The notes beneath the pieces are model-generated. The model was not told the DNA's origin. It saw only the letters and a list, made by a program, of their open reading frames with translations, and ran no database searches. A DNA stretch of 64,000 nucleotides from Symbiodinium sp. CCMP2592 (Eukaryota; Sar; Dinophyceae; Suessiales; Symbiodiniaceae): positions 1,469,272 through 1,533,271 of the forward strand of contig CAJNDT010004668.1 of NCBI GenBank assembly GCA_905221615.1. Reading direction: 5' to 3'. Below are positions 53,781 through 64,000 of the stretch, one piece after another. The number at the start of each line of letters is the position of its first letter. Position 1 is the first letter of the stretch. The position numbers and the translations under genes are program-made.

Positions 53781-54033
53781 CAACGTCTTCGGTAAGTCCA
53801 TGCCTGTTCAACTCCATGAGTCCCCAAAAACAAAAACATGCGACAAAAGCCGCGAAGCGGTTGCAACCTCCTCACGGACTGCCAAACTCCCAGGAACCCT
53901 CAAGAAGGAACCCTCAAGCAGCACCTATCAGGCGCTTTCAGAATCCCAGGCTGCTGAGGATGATCGCAGCAACACTGGCACTTGGACTCTTCTGCCCAAT
54001 GACTAGTCATATTAACAACCAGGACAACGACGG

Positions 54034-54112
54034 TCACCACCAGCACCACCACCACCACCACCACCATCAAGACCACCACCACCATCCCCAGTACTACAAC
54101 CGGCACCACCCA
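54034..54112. repeat. (CAC)n microsatellite
   Basis: CACCACCAC run with AAG/CCC interruptions, giving a His-rich plus-strand and Val-rich minus-strand frame. Confidence 0.9.
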
Positions 54113-54899
54113 ACAGACTAAAAACTGCAAGGAGCGATGAGGTTTGCCTTTTTGCGGGCTCAACGGATGGTGATGCTCAGCACGGTTCGTGGTATTCGCA
54201 TGACTACAACTGGCAACATACACCCCAAAATACCACGCTAAACCCCGAGATCCAACAACCGTTGAGGTAAGGCTGCGACCGAAGGTAGCATAGACCACAA
54301 TGCCGACCCCTCAGGCACCAGGGTGTATGCTTTCATAGGGTCCGTATCCAGGGTTGGTGCTCCAGGGTTCAGGATTTAGGGTTGGGAGCTGCGTGGAAGG
54401 GTTCAGAGTTCAGGGCTCCCGGTTCAGTCTTGAGCATTCGGGCTTCCATTGCTGCAGGGTTTTGGGCATTCAGGGTGTAGGGCGTGTCGTTCATGTCACG
54501 CTCGGGGTGTAGGTGCCCGAAATACCACTGCGATCTCACAAGCAGGAATTCCCATCCCGAGCATGTTGCCTTCTGTTCATGTTGTCTCTCGGTTTGCAGG
54601 ATTTAGCCGTTCAGCCTCTGGGTTTGTATGATGGGCTGTAGGGTGCAATATCTCAGTGGTAAAGTAAACCGTATTGCCGAATCAGGAGCCTGAGTAAGAA
54701 GTCATATCCCCAAGCCGTGGAACACCGCGTATTCGTGGCCAACGAACTTCGAAGGGATGAAGGTCAAACAAGCTTAGGGCTTAGGGTTTAGGATTCATAG
54801 ATACATAGTACATACATGCATGCTTTCTGTGCTTGATGCACTTATTTCAACACTCATTAACACTCGACAACGACGAGCAACGAAGGCCGTGTTCACGGC

Positions 54900-55175
54900 C
54901 TTGTTTTGCAGCGCGAACCCTAACCCCTACGCCATCAAATCCCTGACACCCTGAACCCTAAACTCTAAACATCAGACCGCAAAGCCATAAACCCGCAAAC
55001 CGTAAACCGTGCTCGAAAAGTGGGTGGCTTATCAGGCTAAGAGCTCAAGGCTTTCGGCTGGTCGGGCTTGCAGCAGGGACTATCGGGCTCTGAGTTTAGG
55101 GTTGAAGGCTCATGGGGCTTAGGGTTTAGGGGTTTGGGGTTGTAGGGTTTAGGGTTAGGGTTTAGGGTTTGAGAT
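54900..55175. repeat. CCCTAAA and TTTAGGG words
   Basis: C-rich 54905-55005 decays. G-rich 55090-55175 includes a clean stretch at 55135-55170. Confidence 0.7.
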
Positions 55176-55588
55176 TTCGAATTTGCTTTCTGGGTTTTAG
55201 GTTTGCTTCCGAAGTGGAGGGCTTTGTACGTTGTGTGCCTGGCCTTCGGCAGAACCGGTCGGTCGCCGAATCTTATGGAACCCATGAATGACTCCCTCCT
55301 GCAATAACCGGGCGCGAAATAGTGCAAACTTTCGAAGATAGACCAACTATATTTCTAAGCTTATAAGGCCAACAAGTTTAAAGCTCTTGCACTGGCTATC
55401 TACCCTAAACCTAAACTACTAAACCCACTCGGAAGCCCTGAAACCCGCGCAACTCGTCGTAACGAAGGAACCCAAGAGGGAACTCGATAGTCTTCATGAA
55501 AAACAGACCCAGGCTCCCGGCACCCGTAGACGACGCAGGCGATACTTAGTGAGCACCCGATGACCTTTCCATGGGTTTTGTCCCATTT

Positions 55589-55683
55589 GGGAGTTTCCGA
55601 AAATAGGGGGTACCTTACTTTGGAGTCCTTATAATAAGGATCCTACTATTTCGGGTCCTATATTAGAGTCCCCCATTAAAGGG
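55589..55683. mobile_element. family B element fused to family D
   Basis: GGGAGTTTCCGAAAATAGGGGG start and AATAAGGATCC core are intact, but the right inverted repeat is replaced after CCCCATTAAAGG by the start of a family D element. The left flank is ATTT. Confidence 0.7.
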
Positions 55684-55770
55684 AACTCCAGAAAGTTGTA
55701 ATGGTAGGATCCCCTATAATTTACCTTAAAGGGGTTACGATAATGATATTCCAACTTTCTGGCTTCTACT
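55684..55770. mobile_element. family D foldback element, shortened
   Basis: AACTCCAGAAAGTTGTAATGG ... GATATTCCAACTTTCTGGCTTCTAC, directly abutting the truncated family B element. Confidence 0.75.
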
Positions 55771-55904
55771 GTAATGTCCCATTTTACTTGGCTTTATGAG
55801 CGTTTTGGCGGTTCTCGATGCGCCTATACGGGCTTTGTAATGTCTAAAAAGGTTTGTTCGAGAGACCGCGGGATGCAGTAACTGGGCCGTAATCGGGATT
55901 GTAA

Positions 55905-56005
55905 CGGTTGATGATATAAATCCTGCACTACCCATAATAAGGAATATACAATAATTCCCATAGTCTAGGGCCCTTAAGGTAATGCAGGATTTATATCATC
56001 AACCG
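55905..56005. mobile_element. family C foldback element
   Basis: CGGTTGATGATATAAATCCTGCA pairs with TGCAGGATTTATATCATCAACCG, a perfect 23-nt terminal repeat. Left flank TAA, right AAG. Confidence 0.85.
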
Positions 56006-56009
56006 AAGT

Positions 56010-56745
56010 ACTATAGGGCTTCAATGAAGCGGAGAGTTCTCCGGACAGAAGGCGAAATCTTTTGCGCCCTCCTCCTCCCCTGGCCCAAAGTTCGAATCCG
56101 TCAGCAACCAACGTCCGTATTCGATGCCTCAGGACAACCATCAAGGCTACACCAGACAATCAGACTGGAACTTGTGGATCTATAAAACACTAGTGCTTCA
56201 GGAGACAGTGGCGGCCTATAACTTTAAGACGCAGTTATTACTCGTGGCGATCTGGCAGAATTTCCGCGATTGCCTTAGCGGGGCTACCTCGCGGGGCCTT
56301 AGGTTCACCACGTTCGGATTGATCTGCCACCGTTTAGGGTGTAGGGATTAAGTTCAGGGCTTAGGTAAGACATGCAGATGATCTGTGTTGGTCTCAATTT
56401 GGAGATGTTACACCAGGTACGGGACTGTTATCCTCAACTGTGACAATGCATCACTGGATCCTTGTTACCCAGACCCTCCATCTACCCTCTATTAGACCCT
56501 AAATGCCCCTTATTTCGGACCATATACCCCTGTTTGAGGATAACAGGAGGGTCCTGGTACAGAACCGTAAACAGGCGGAACATCTGGGGTCCGCTGCTGA
56601 CATCATCTGTCGAAATGCGGCTCGGCCTGCCTGGAGCACCGGTGCCAAGTCAATTCAGCAGACTAGTGACAAGCAGTCAAGTGCATGCAGACAAAAACCA
56701 AGAGAGACAAAGGGAAAGGGCGACGGAGAGAGAATTGGAATAGGG
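56010..56745. other. repeat-poor stretch, no recognised gene
   Basis: Frames of 60-100 codons on plus (55982-56185, 56462-56743, 56503-56805) overlap each other in different phases. No domain. Confidence 0.3.
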
Positions 56746-56746
56746 C

Positions 56747-56815
56747 AATATAGGCGCCTCAATGATTACCTATACTATGTGACGGGTTCCTTATTACATT
56801 TGTAGTATAATGAAC
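56747..56815. mobile_element. half of a family A element
   Basis: TATAGGCGCCTCAATGATTACCTATACTATG and GGGTTCCTTATTACATTTGTAGTATAATG; the right end is missing. Confidence 0.5.
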
Positions 56816-56941
56816 GCAAGATTTTGGGAGTGCCTCTCACAGCAGACAGCGGCACACGCAAGTTTGCGGCACCTGTGTGTCGCCAAAGTTCGGAGCACCA
56901 GCTTGAGGCGCCACCTGGCAGCAGGGCTTTCTGCTTAGGCC

Positions 56942-57104
56942 TAGAGTTTACCATAAGGACCCTTAGGGGCGTAGGGGGTAGCGGGGAGGGGGGTAGGGGA
57001 CTATACTTCCTTAATTAAAGAGGCCCTTATTCAGTCCTTATTATAGGCATTAAGCCCCCCTACCCCCGTCCTCCCTACCCCCCTAAGGGTCCCCATGAGT
57101 TTAG
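56942..57104. mobile_element. family H foldback element, long form
   Basis: TAGAGTTTACCATAAGGACCCTTAGGGG...GGGTAGGGG pairs with CCCCTACCCCC...CCCCCTAAGGGTCCCCATGAG. Arms exceed 50 nt. The core TCCTTATTATAGGCATTAAG is shared with 22056. Confidence 0.75.
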
Positions 57105-57284
57105 GGCAGCTTTACACGCAGCGTAGCACATAAAGCTTCCTCAAGCGCAGCCCTAGGCACCTGGCAGCGTGAACCTTCACTTCTCCTTAGACTCAGACGT
57201 GGCACCAAACTTCAGAACACCGAGCCGAAGAACAGCCCCAAGGAGCCTGTAGAGTATAATACTTGAGGCGCCTAACCGCCTAAA

Positions 57285-57455
57285 CCGAAAGCCCTTAACC
57301 CGAAACCCTGCACCTTAAAGTTTTAACCCCAAACCCTGAATCCTAAACTCTGAACCGTAAACCCTTAGCCCCCCGAAACCCTGCACCTCAAACCCTCAAC
57401 CCACCCTAAACCCTGAATCCGAAACCTTTAACCGTAAACCCTTAGCCCTGAATCC
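57285..57455. repeat. degenerate CCCTAAA-like tract
   Basis: C-rich words with CCTGCACCT modules repeated at 57308 and 57382. Confidence 0.65.
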
Positions 57456-57866
57456 AAAAGCCCGCCCACCTCCCGGTAGAGAAGCGGAATGTTGGTATGG
57501 GCTCCAAAGGCACCTCTGCGTGCGGATCTTCTGAGGCAATCTCTCAAGATATTCGGCCGCCCTTACAGGCTCCTGTACTAAGGGTTCCTTGAAGGGATCC
57601 TGTAGGGGCTCCCTTAAGGGATCTTGCAAAGGCTCGTGTAAGGGCTCTCCCCACTTACGGATTCAATGCCGGGGTTTAGGTTTCTGCATCGCTGTTCTGG
57701 GTTTCCGATTTCAATGATAGCTATTCAGGGAACGGGTTGGTTTCAAGGGCTTTGGGGGATCCGAGGTGTTTGGGCCTCCGCGGATGCCCACGTTGTTGGT
57801 TGGGCTGGAGGAGGGTGCGGGGGTTGGGCTGGGAGATAGGCTCTTTAGAAGGAGGTGCAGTTGGTA

Positions 57867-58162
57867 AGTAGTACTACATTCGTAGTACACAATCGTGGTA
57901 CAGCAGTACAGTAGTACAGTAGTAGTACAATAGTACAATTGTAGTAGTACAGAAGTAGTACAGTAGTAGCACAGTAGCAGTGCAGCAGTAATGCAGTGAT
58001 AGTAGAAGTACAGTAGTAGTACAGTAGTAATGCAGTAGTAGTACAGAAGTAGAGTAGTAGTCAGTGGTAGTACATCAGTACAATAATGCAGTAGTAGTAC
58101 AGTAATTGTACAGTAGTCGTACAGTAGTAGCACAGTATAGCAGTACGGTAGTAGTACAATAC
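57867..58162. repeat. (AGTAGTAC)n microsatellite
   Basis: About 300 bp of AGTAGTACAGT/AGCAGTA units, giving Leu/Tyr-rich minus-strand frames. Confidence 0.9.
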
Positions 58163-58164
58163 GG

Positions 58165-58560
58165 GGGTTTAGGAGTACCGAGAGCTGTTTAGCAAGCTTT
58201 AGGCTCCTGATCCTCTACTCAATTAAAACTGACCATTTGCAAAAAGGGCCGAGGCAAACCCAAAAAAACTTCCGGCACCCAAAAGAAGTCATAGATGTCG
58301 GCAAAACTGTTACAGCGGCTGAATAAGCAAAATATCGCATCAAAGAAGCTCATGACACTAAAGACAGTCGCACATTAACGGTGCACTCAAAACCATGCTC
58401 CAACCCACAGCCACAAGCATCCTCCAACCCGTGCCTGATGCAACATCAGATACTCGAAACCCCGGGTTTTGGGGCGTAGGGTTTAGACAATAAGGCAAAC
58501 AACCAAACGAGACAAACTCCACAACACAAGCCGTAAACCCCTACAAATGACCGTGCCGAG
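58165..58560. other. short unique stretch between two GTA arrays
   Basis: No recognised gene; a single GGGTTTAG word near 58478. Confidence 0.3.
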
Positions 58561-58564
58561 TGTA

Positions 58565-58654
58565 GGAGGAGTAGTAGTAGTAGTAGCAGCAGCAGCAGCA
58601 GCAGGAGTAGTAGTAGTAGTAGTAGTAGTACCAGTAGTCGTCGCCGTCGTCGTG

Positions 58655-58724
<70 letters not shown>

Positions 58725-58808
58725 TAGTAGCAGTAGTAGCAGTAGTAGTCGTAGTAGTAGTAGTAGTAGTAGTAGTAGTCGTAGTCGTAGTAGTAGTATC
58801 GTAGTAGT

Positions 58809-58850
<42 letters not shown>

Positions 58851-58978
58851 GTAGTAGTAGTGGTAGTGGTAGTGGTAGTGGTAGTGGTAGTGGTAGTGGT
58901 AGTGGTAGTGGTAGTGGTAGTGGTAGTAGTGGTAGTAGTAGTAGTAGTAGCAGCAGCAGTAATCGTAGTAGTGGTAGC

Positions 58979-59022
<44 letters not shown>

Positions 59023-59195
59023 CAGTGTAGCAGTAGCACTAGCAAATGCAGTAGCAGTGGCAGTGGTAGTGGTAATGGTAGTGGTAGTGGTGGAAGTGGA
59101 AGTGGAAGGGACAGGGGTAGGGGTAGGGCTAGGTGTAGGGGTAGGGGCACTGGCAGGGGGAGTGGTAGTGGTAGCGGGAGTGGTAGTGGCGGGCG
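58565..59195. repeat. long (GTA)n/(GTAGTG)n trinucleotide array
   Basis: About 630 bp: (GTA)n, GTC/GTG variants, a GTAGTG hexamer block at 58858-58925, more (GTA)n, then GGTAGG/GGTAGT. The minus-strand frames of more than 250 codons (poly-Leu, poly-Thr, poly-Tyr) are artefacts of the repeat. Confidence 0.95.
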
Positions 59196-59499
59196 ATGCA
59201 GCATTGGCTTCACCTTTTTCAACGGGTAGAGGGTCGGATGTCAATTAGGTCACTCTAGGGTTGCGCGAGCTTCAATCCTAAACCCGAGGCCCCCAACTCG
59301 CATTCTGAACTCTGAACCCGCAGGACTTAACCTTAAACTGCCTGAGTCCCAAGCCCCAAACCCTAAGCCCTGAACCCCAAACCCTGAACTCGGACCATGG
59401 CACCCACCAAGATAGGAAAGCAATCACCGAAGGTATCCAATCTGAGCATGTCGAGGTCGACGGCACCTGTCAAAGATCTCGCACCCAAATCTTGGTGGT

Positions 59500-59634
59500 C
59501 GTTCGTGGTCGTGGTAGTGGTAGTGGAGGTGGGACAAGTGGCAGTACTAGCAAAGGTGCTGCCACCGCTACTTGTAGCAGCTGTAGCAGTAGCAGTAGCA
59601 GTAGTACTAGTACTGTCGCACTACCAGCAGCAGC
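59500..59634. repeat. (GTAGTG)n and (GCAGTA)n microsatellite
   Basis: Short related trinucleotide blocks at 59505-59545 and 59575-59634. Confidence 0.8.
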
Positions 59635-60059
59635 TCATTAAGCCTGCAGCTATGGCCATCCGAACCCTAAGCTGTAACGGAAAACCTCAACTGCAGACGC
59701 AGACAGACACATATCGTCTCAACCTGAATGACGGCAAAGCCCAGTCGGAACAGTGGTGACGAAGCACAGAAAATAGAGCAAGAGAGCACCACATGGCTGA
59801 AAGTAGCAGAGCAAAACACAAGGAAGTGCAACGCACTGCATAGGACCACATAGCACAAGTTCAAGTTCGTTGCAACACAGTGCCATGAAGCGTGTGTCAA
59901 AGAAGCACGATCCGTGCGCACAGAGTGTAGAGGCTGAACGCTACAGAAGTTTCACCATAAACCCTAAACCCTAAACTGTTTGAGCTTCGGGGCTTCGGGA
60001 ACTGCTGGCTCATGTCGTACCCCAAAGCAGCCATCCCTGCAGCAAGTCTCAGTAATTTT

Positions 60060-60160
60060 TCGGATAGTTCTCTAAATCAGGATCCTTTTCGAGGCACCCA
60101 AAAAGAAGGCGGACCCTGATAAAACCTTCAAGGGAACCCCAATTTGGAGAACTACCCACT
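60060..60160. mobile_element. family I element
   Basis: GGATAGTTCTCTAAATCAGGATCC ... CAAGGGAACCCCAATTTGGAGAACTACCC. Confidence 0.55.
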
Positions 60161-60785
60161 TAGATCCCACTAGCAGGTGATGTGCTCCTGCAGAATGCGA
60201 AACTGGGAGTTTCGGCAAACGCCACACCCAAATACAAGCCCAGGAATCTGAGATCCTCACTGTGACAGGGGGATCCCTACCTATCGTATGCCGATTCCTG
60301 CGAAACCCCATAAACCCATTTTAGACAAGTAAGAGCATTTTCAAGAGAATCCTATTTCTGCAACTCTGTGAAACTCCTTGTATTAAAACCAATATAAAAC
60401 AAACCATTTTGGAGGAGTTCCGGCGGTAGTTGATCTGCTGCCTGTGTAGTACGACCCGTCGAAGTAGCGAATTCCGGCACAAACGGCACAGAAGCAGATG
60501 CCTCGCAAGGTTGATGGGGGTTAGGGTTAGGTTCTGGAACGTAGTAGCTCAATGGCACAGTCGATGAGTTCTCTATCCATACATATATCTATGTACGTAG
60601 GAAGAGTGTCTGCACATATGCAGATAAACCTGTGCAATGTGTGTGTGTGTGTATGTAGATATACAAAGGTAGGCCAAACAAAAGCATGCATGAACACAGA
60701 AAATTAGATATACTATATCAGCACCAACATAGAAGAGTCAAAGCGTTGCCAGAGGGTGGAAGAAAGGGCTCCACACCCAAAACCC
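60160..60785. other. unique-looking stretch, no recognised gene
   Basis: Small (GT)n at 60638-60653. Minus-strand frames of 68-79 codons without domains. Confidence 0.3.
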
Positions 60786-60900
60786 TAGAACTCAACCCAA
60801 GACACAAAACAAAACAAGAACCCTAAATCCTAATCCCCAAACCCTAAACCCTCCTCCCCAAACCCTAGACCCCCGGGATCCCCCTAAACCCTGTACCCTA
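60785..60900. repeat. CCCTAAA-like array
   Basis: C-rich words directly before the family M copy. Confidence 0.75.
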
Positions 60901-60903
60901 CAC

Positions 60904-61000
60904 TATACTGAACTTAGAACCCTAGCAAAAATGATGATTTTAGCTGTTTCTTAGGGATTATAATATCCAAAAATTAAAAAAAAAACTAAGTACCCCTAAG
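60904..61000. repeat. family M dispersed repeat
   Basis: CTGAACTTAGAACCCTAGCAAAAATG ... TTAGCTGTTTCTTAGGGATTATAAT, matching 8180-8265 closely; carries an A10 expansion. Confidence 0.6.
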
Positions 61001-61074
61001 TACACCCTAGTGCTTCCAAGCCACTAGCCAGGCCAAGCAGGCTCATGCCCCTGGCATTCGGGCTTCGGGGTACG

Positions 61075-61150
61075 GCTTAGGTTTAGTTTAGGGTTTAGGG
61101 GTGTAGGGGTGTAGGGGTGTAGGGGTTTAGGGGTTTAGGGGTTTAGGGTA
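61075..61150. repeat. TTTAGGG/GTGTAGGGG array
   Basis: G-rich array with three consecutive GTGTAGGG variants followed by GTTTAGGGG. Confidence 0.85.
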
Positions 61151-62315
61151 AGCCTTCCAAACCTTCAACCTAAGTCGCCAGTGTGAGGGTTTTGGTTTAA
61201 CGTGCAGTGGCCTTGCGCTCGCACGACAGTCCATCCCTCTAGGGATGCGCACGCCTCTAAAAGAAGTGCTCTCTTTCTGTTTTAGCGTTTAGGGATTTAG
61301 GAGTTAGGAGTTTAAGATAACCCCTAACCCCAAACTCCAAACCTTCAACCTAAGTCGTCAACGTAGGGGTTGAAGGTTTAGGGGCTTACCTGCTTGGGCT
61401 TACGAGGAAATTCAAGATGTGCTGGGCCCCTTCCTGAAGGAAACCCCTCCAAAGCCCTGCCCAGGCAGAAGCTACTAACAGTGACAGTCAAACGTTTGGT
61501 GCAAAAACATCTGGAGGTCCATGTCAAAAGATGAGGCTTCCAGGTTTGGGTTTGACAGGCCTTGTAGGCAGCAATATGTTCAGCATACTTCTGTGCCCCG
61601 TTCCTACTCGATCATTCCACGAACACATGACCCTTGAATAAAGGCTTACTGGTGTCATTTATTGCTATATTGTCATGCTACATGATACTAGATCATAGCA
61701 TAGTATTCGATATTATACTATTTTATACTCTACCCTGCATCGGATTCTGATTCAGTCTTTAAAGACTCTCCGTCTTGGGGATGAAAACTCCCAGCGCCGC
61801 CGGGGAACCTCAAGAAGCCGAGAGAGGGCGCGCAGGAAAGCGGCCAACAAATGCAGCCCACCATCACAGCCATGCAGCCCTTCCTCGCATTTATTGGGTC
61901 TGGGCGGCTTTAGGTTAGGCTCATGGGGCAGCACTTGGGCTTCGATGCAAGCTCAGCTGACGTAATCCGAACCATCAAAAACGAACCCGCAACCCTAAAA
62001 CCTAAACCCAAAGCCCTAAACACCAAACCCCAAATAGTCGTAGACTTCAAGTTCTCAGTGCTTCCCACCGATATTGCAATCCAAGCGGCCGAGATGTCCA
62101 TTCTGCAAAGCCCAGCTGCTGTGAGAGGGCATAACCGAAGTCCCCCAGAAGGATGGGATAGCCTCGATCGAATAGGATTTCAGGTCCGCAAGTGATAGTT
62201 TGAGGGTTTGGGGGTCAGAGTTTCGCGACAAGGTCATAGAGTTTGGGGCTTCAGGTCTGGGGACCTCAAAACGGAGCGCGCCCTCTTAGGGAGGCCACTT
62301 TCAGGAAGGCTACAT
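61150..62315. other. mixed unique sequence, no recognised gene
   Basis: Telomere-like words at 61290-61385 and 61990-62030. An AT-rich ATACTA tract at 61675-61740. Frames of 60-90 codons near 61752-62195 show no domain. Confidence 0.3.
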
Positions 62316-62320
62316 AAAGG

Positions 62321-62428
62321 CCTGAGGGACTTAGCAGTAAGTCAGGTTTTAAGTAAGGTTAAATTATAGCATAGGAGAACCCCACATTGGGGGACTTATA
62401 ACCTTACTTACTACGTCCCCTGAGCCCT
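62321..62428. mobile_element. family G-like foldback element
   Basis: CCTGAGGGACTTAGCAGTAAG pairs with CTTACTTACTACGTCCCCTGAG. Outer arms differ from other family G copies, but the TTATAACCTTACTTA interior is shared. Confidence 0.6.
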
Positions 62429-62594
62429 TAGGTACTTTAGTCTTTGTACTTTAGTCTTTGAAGGCTTTAGGTTTAAGGCTTCGGGTTTCTTTTGCAGGGG
62501 TCAGGTAGCTTGCAGTCTGGAGTGTTTGACAGCCAAACCTGCCCCATTTTAACAAGAAGCCTCACCAGGGACTTGCAGCTGCGAAACAAGTCCC

Positions 62595-62915
62595 ATCCCC
62601 CTAAACCCTGATCCCTAAACCCTTTGTAACCGACCCCTAAACCCTTTGTAACCCCTAATCCCTAACCCCTAAACCCTCATCCCCCAACACCCTAAACCCT
62701 AAACCTTGAACCCCCAAACCCTGAACCCTTATATAAACCCTGAACCCTGACCCCTACATCCTCATCCCTGGCCCTGCTGTGTACGCCCTCGCATCAGACT
62801 CCGAGGTCTCAGCCGTAGACTTCAGCATGTAAGGGGTTTGGGGTTAGGGGCTTCAGGGTTTAGGGTTTGGGGGTTAAGGGTTTTAGGACATAGGGTTCAG
62901 GGTTAGCTCTAAGGT
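62595..62915. repeat. CCCTAAA then TTTAGGG blocks
   Basis: C-rich 62598-62765, with a doubled CCCTTTGTAACC module; G-rich 62832-62915. Confidence 0.8.
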
Positions 62916-63384
62916 TTCGGCATGTACGGGTTTGGGGGATTAAGGGCTTTTAGACATAGGGTTGTGCACCAAATGCCAGTCTTCGGGCGTGAGCACCCTA
63001 AGATCACCCCTTACAACTCTCAAGGCTTTCAAGCACCTTATCAACAAAGCAATCTTGTACATGCTCAGGGTATTTGGGGGTTGGGGCTTGCAGTGGAGGA
63101 GTCAAGGGAACTTGCAGCTGGAAGGTTTGCCGCTCCGTGATGAAACGAAGCTGGCACTATGTATGAAAAAGAACGTCACACCCTAACCCTAAACACCCCT
63201 AAACCCCAAACCCATGATATCCTGGCCCAAGGTAACCCCAATCCCGACCCCTAAACCCTGGACCCTAAATGCGCTCTCTAGAAATTGGGGACAGCACACA
63301 GCTGCCTGAGAGGCGATGACGATCACACAGATGATGACGATTTCGATGAGGATGACGGCGAAGAGGTCATTGACAGCGGTGGTA

Positions 63385-63500
63385 ATGCAAAGGGTGATGA
63401 TGGTCATGGTGATGGTGATGGTGATGTTGACGATGGGGATGAGGATGAGCAGGAGGATGAGGATGAGAATGGTGATGGTGATGGTGATGGCGATATCGAT
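63385..63500. repeat. (GATGGT)n/(GAGGAT)n microsatellite
   Basis: Acidic Asp/Gly-rich in one plus-strand frame and Met/Val-rich in another. Both look like repeat translation, although an acidic protein tail cannot be excluded. Confidence 0.85.
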
Positions 63501-63735
63501 GGCAACGGAGCTGGTCAAAGACGAACTGCAAAGCCTAAACTGTCACAAACATTCAAAGGCAAGAGGCTCGTGCACAGGCCGATGTTGCAGCACAGCACCC
63601 AGATCCTTTGACGACTCGGCTCGCTGCTTGAAGTTACCACGAGTATGCAAGCATCTTGAGGCCATATACCCCGAGCATGATATCTCAATCAAGCTCCTTA
63701 ACGGAGAACCCAAAAAAGCATACCAAGACGTAACA

Positions 63736-63835
63736 TAGGGACCTCAAGAATTAGACGAAGGTTTTGGGGTGTATCATAGTATAATATAGAAACAAGGGAA
63801 CCCCAAGCTAGATATTGAAAATTTTTAGGCCCCTA
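63736..63835. mobile_element. family A foldback element
   Basis: TAGGGACCTCAAGAATTAGACGAAGG ... GAAAATTTTTAGGCCCCTA; the right flank is TA. Confidence 0.65.
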
Positions 63836-64000
63836 TATTCGAGGCGTAGGATCTGGGGATCTGGTGGCCGACGGAAAATGCGGCCGAGGCGCTCTACCCA
63901 AACAGCCAGGCGCTGGCCTAACGTGTACTCTGCCGCCCCCTTGTAGCCTCAGGCAGCCGAAGAGCTCGGGGTTCGTCAGGATGACTCAAACCAGTCAAAA

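Noticed and set aside
58446-59244. Two overlapping minus-strand frames of more than 250 codons
   Set aside because: They are translations of the (GTA)n array in different phases (poly-Leu/Tyr and poly-Thr/Leu), with no domain and no non-repetitive core.
63285-63738. Acidic and Met-rich overlapping plus-strand frames
   Set aside because: Both depend on the GATGGT repeat. The acidic one starts from a non-ATG codon. Kept only as a repeat.
1-64000. CRISPR array, operon, ribosome-binding or prokaryotic signals
   Set aside because: Repeats are not evenly spaced with unique spacers, coding density is far too low, and the repeats are of eukaryotic type.

Overview
This window looks like nuclear DNA from a eukaryote with a very repeat-rich, gene-poor genome. 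A dinoflagellate, perhaps Symbiodiniaceae-like, is my best guess. Four things point that way: degenerate TTTAGGG/CCCTAAA repeats (the plant/dinoflagellate-type telomere unit) at all scales and on both strands; GC content that looks near 50%; uninterrupted, apparently intronless genes; and a small secreted protein with an acidic stretch followed by 'SLLQLK', a motif I associate from memory with dinoflagellate secreted proteins. Two weak matches to the 3' end of the dinoflagellate spliced leader lie just upstream of the two best genes. The assignment is an inference.

Genes are few. The best is a minus-strand gene at 53326-53703: a 125-residue signal-peptide protein ending in an eight-cysteine domain with the CxxxC...CxC spacing of defensin-like (CS-alpha-beta) peptides. 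The second is a minus-strand Nudix-like protein at 25866-26420, in the part of the window most free of telomere-like repeats (about 24,640-26,980). Two further minus-strand ORFs there (25394-25636 and 26489-26896) are possible but unrecognised. Most other open frames are translations of microsatellites or of repeat elements. No rRNA, convincing tRNA, CRISPR array or prokaryotic signal was seen.

The rest is repeats of three layered kinds. (1) Telomere-like blocks occur every few hundred bases to a few kb with frequent strand switches, from perfect 7-mers (16138-16187, 39913-39952) to strongly mutated arrays. One perfect array is flanked by an 8-bp direct duplication, and one pair of arrays is arranged head-to-head like a telomere fusion. 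(2) About 50 short (about 65-280 bp) foldback elements fall into at least 15 families, named A-R here. Family A and family C have flanks consistent with TA target duplications, and family B with 4-bp duplications. The families share core words such as AAGGAACCCC, AATAGTA and AAGGATCC. (3) Microsatellites, especially (TAC/GTA)n, (CATA)n, (TC)n and (GAT)n, produce long artefactual open frames.

Layout: 0-13 kb is telomere-like blocks, foldbacks and microsatellites. 13-16 kb is sparser. 16-24 kb has dense telomere-like arrays and foldbacks. 24.6-27 kb is the main repeat-poor island (Nudix-like gene). 27-42 kb has many foldbacks, the (GAC/CTA) array and the telomere insertion with duplication. 42-45 kb has the largest TAC and TATG arrays. 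45-53 kb is foldback-rich. 53-54.3 kb is the secreted-peptide island. 54-58 kb has a cluster of adjacent foldbacks, 57.8-59.7 kb the GTA arrays, and 60-64 kb mixed repeats. The window contains no identifiable pathway or operon.
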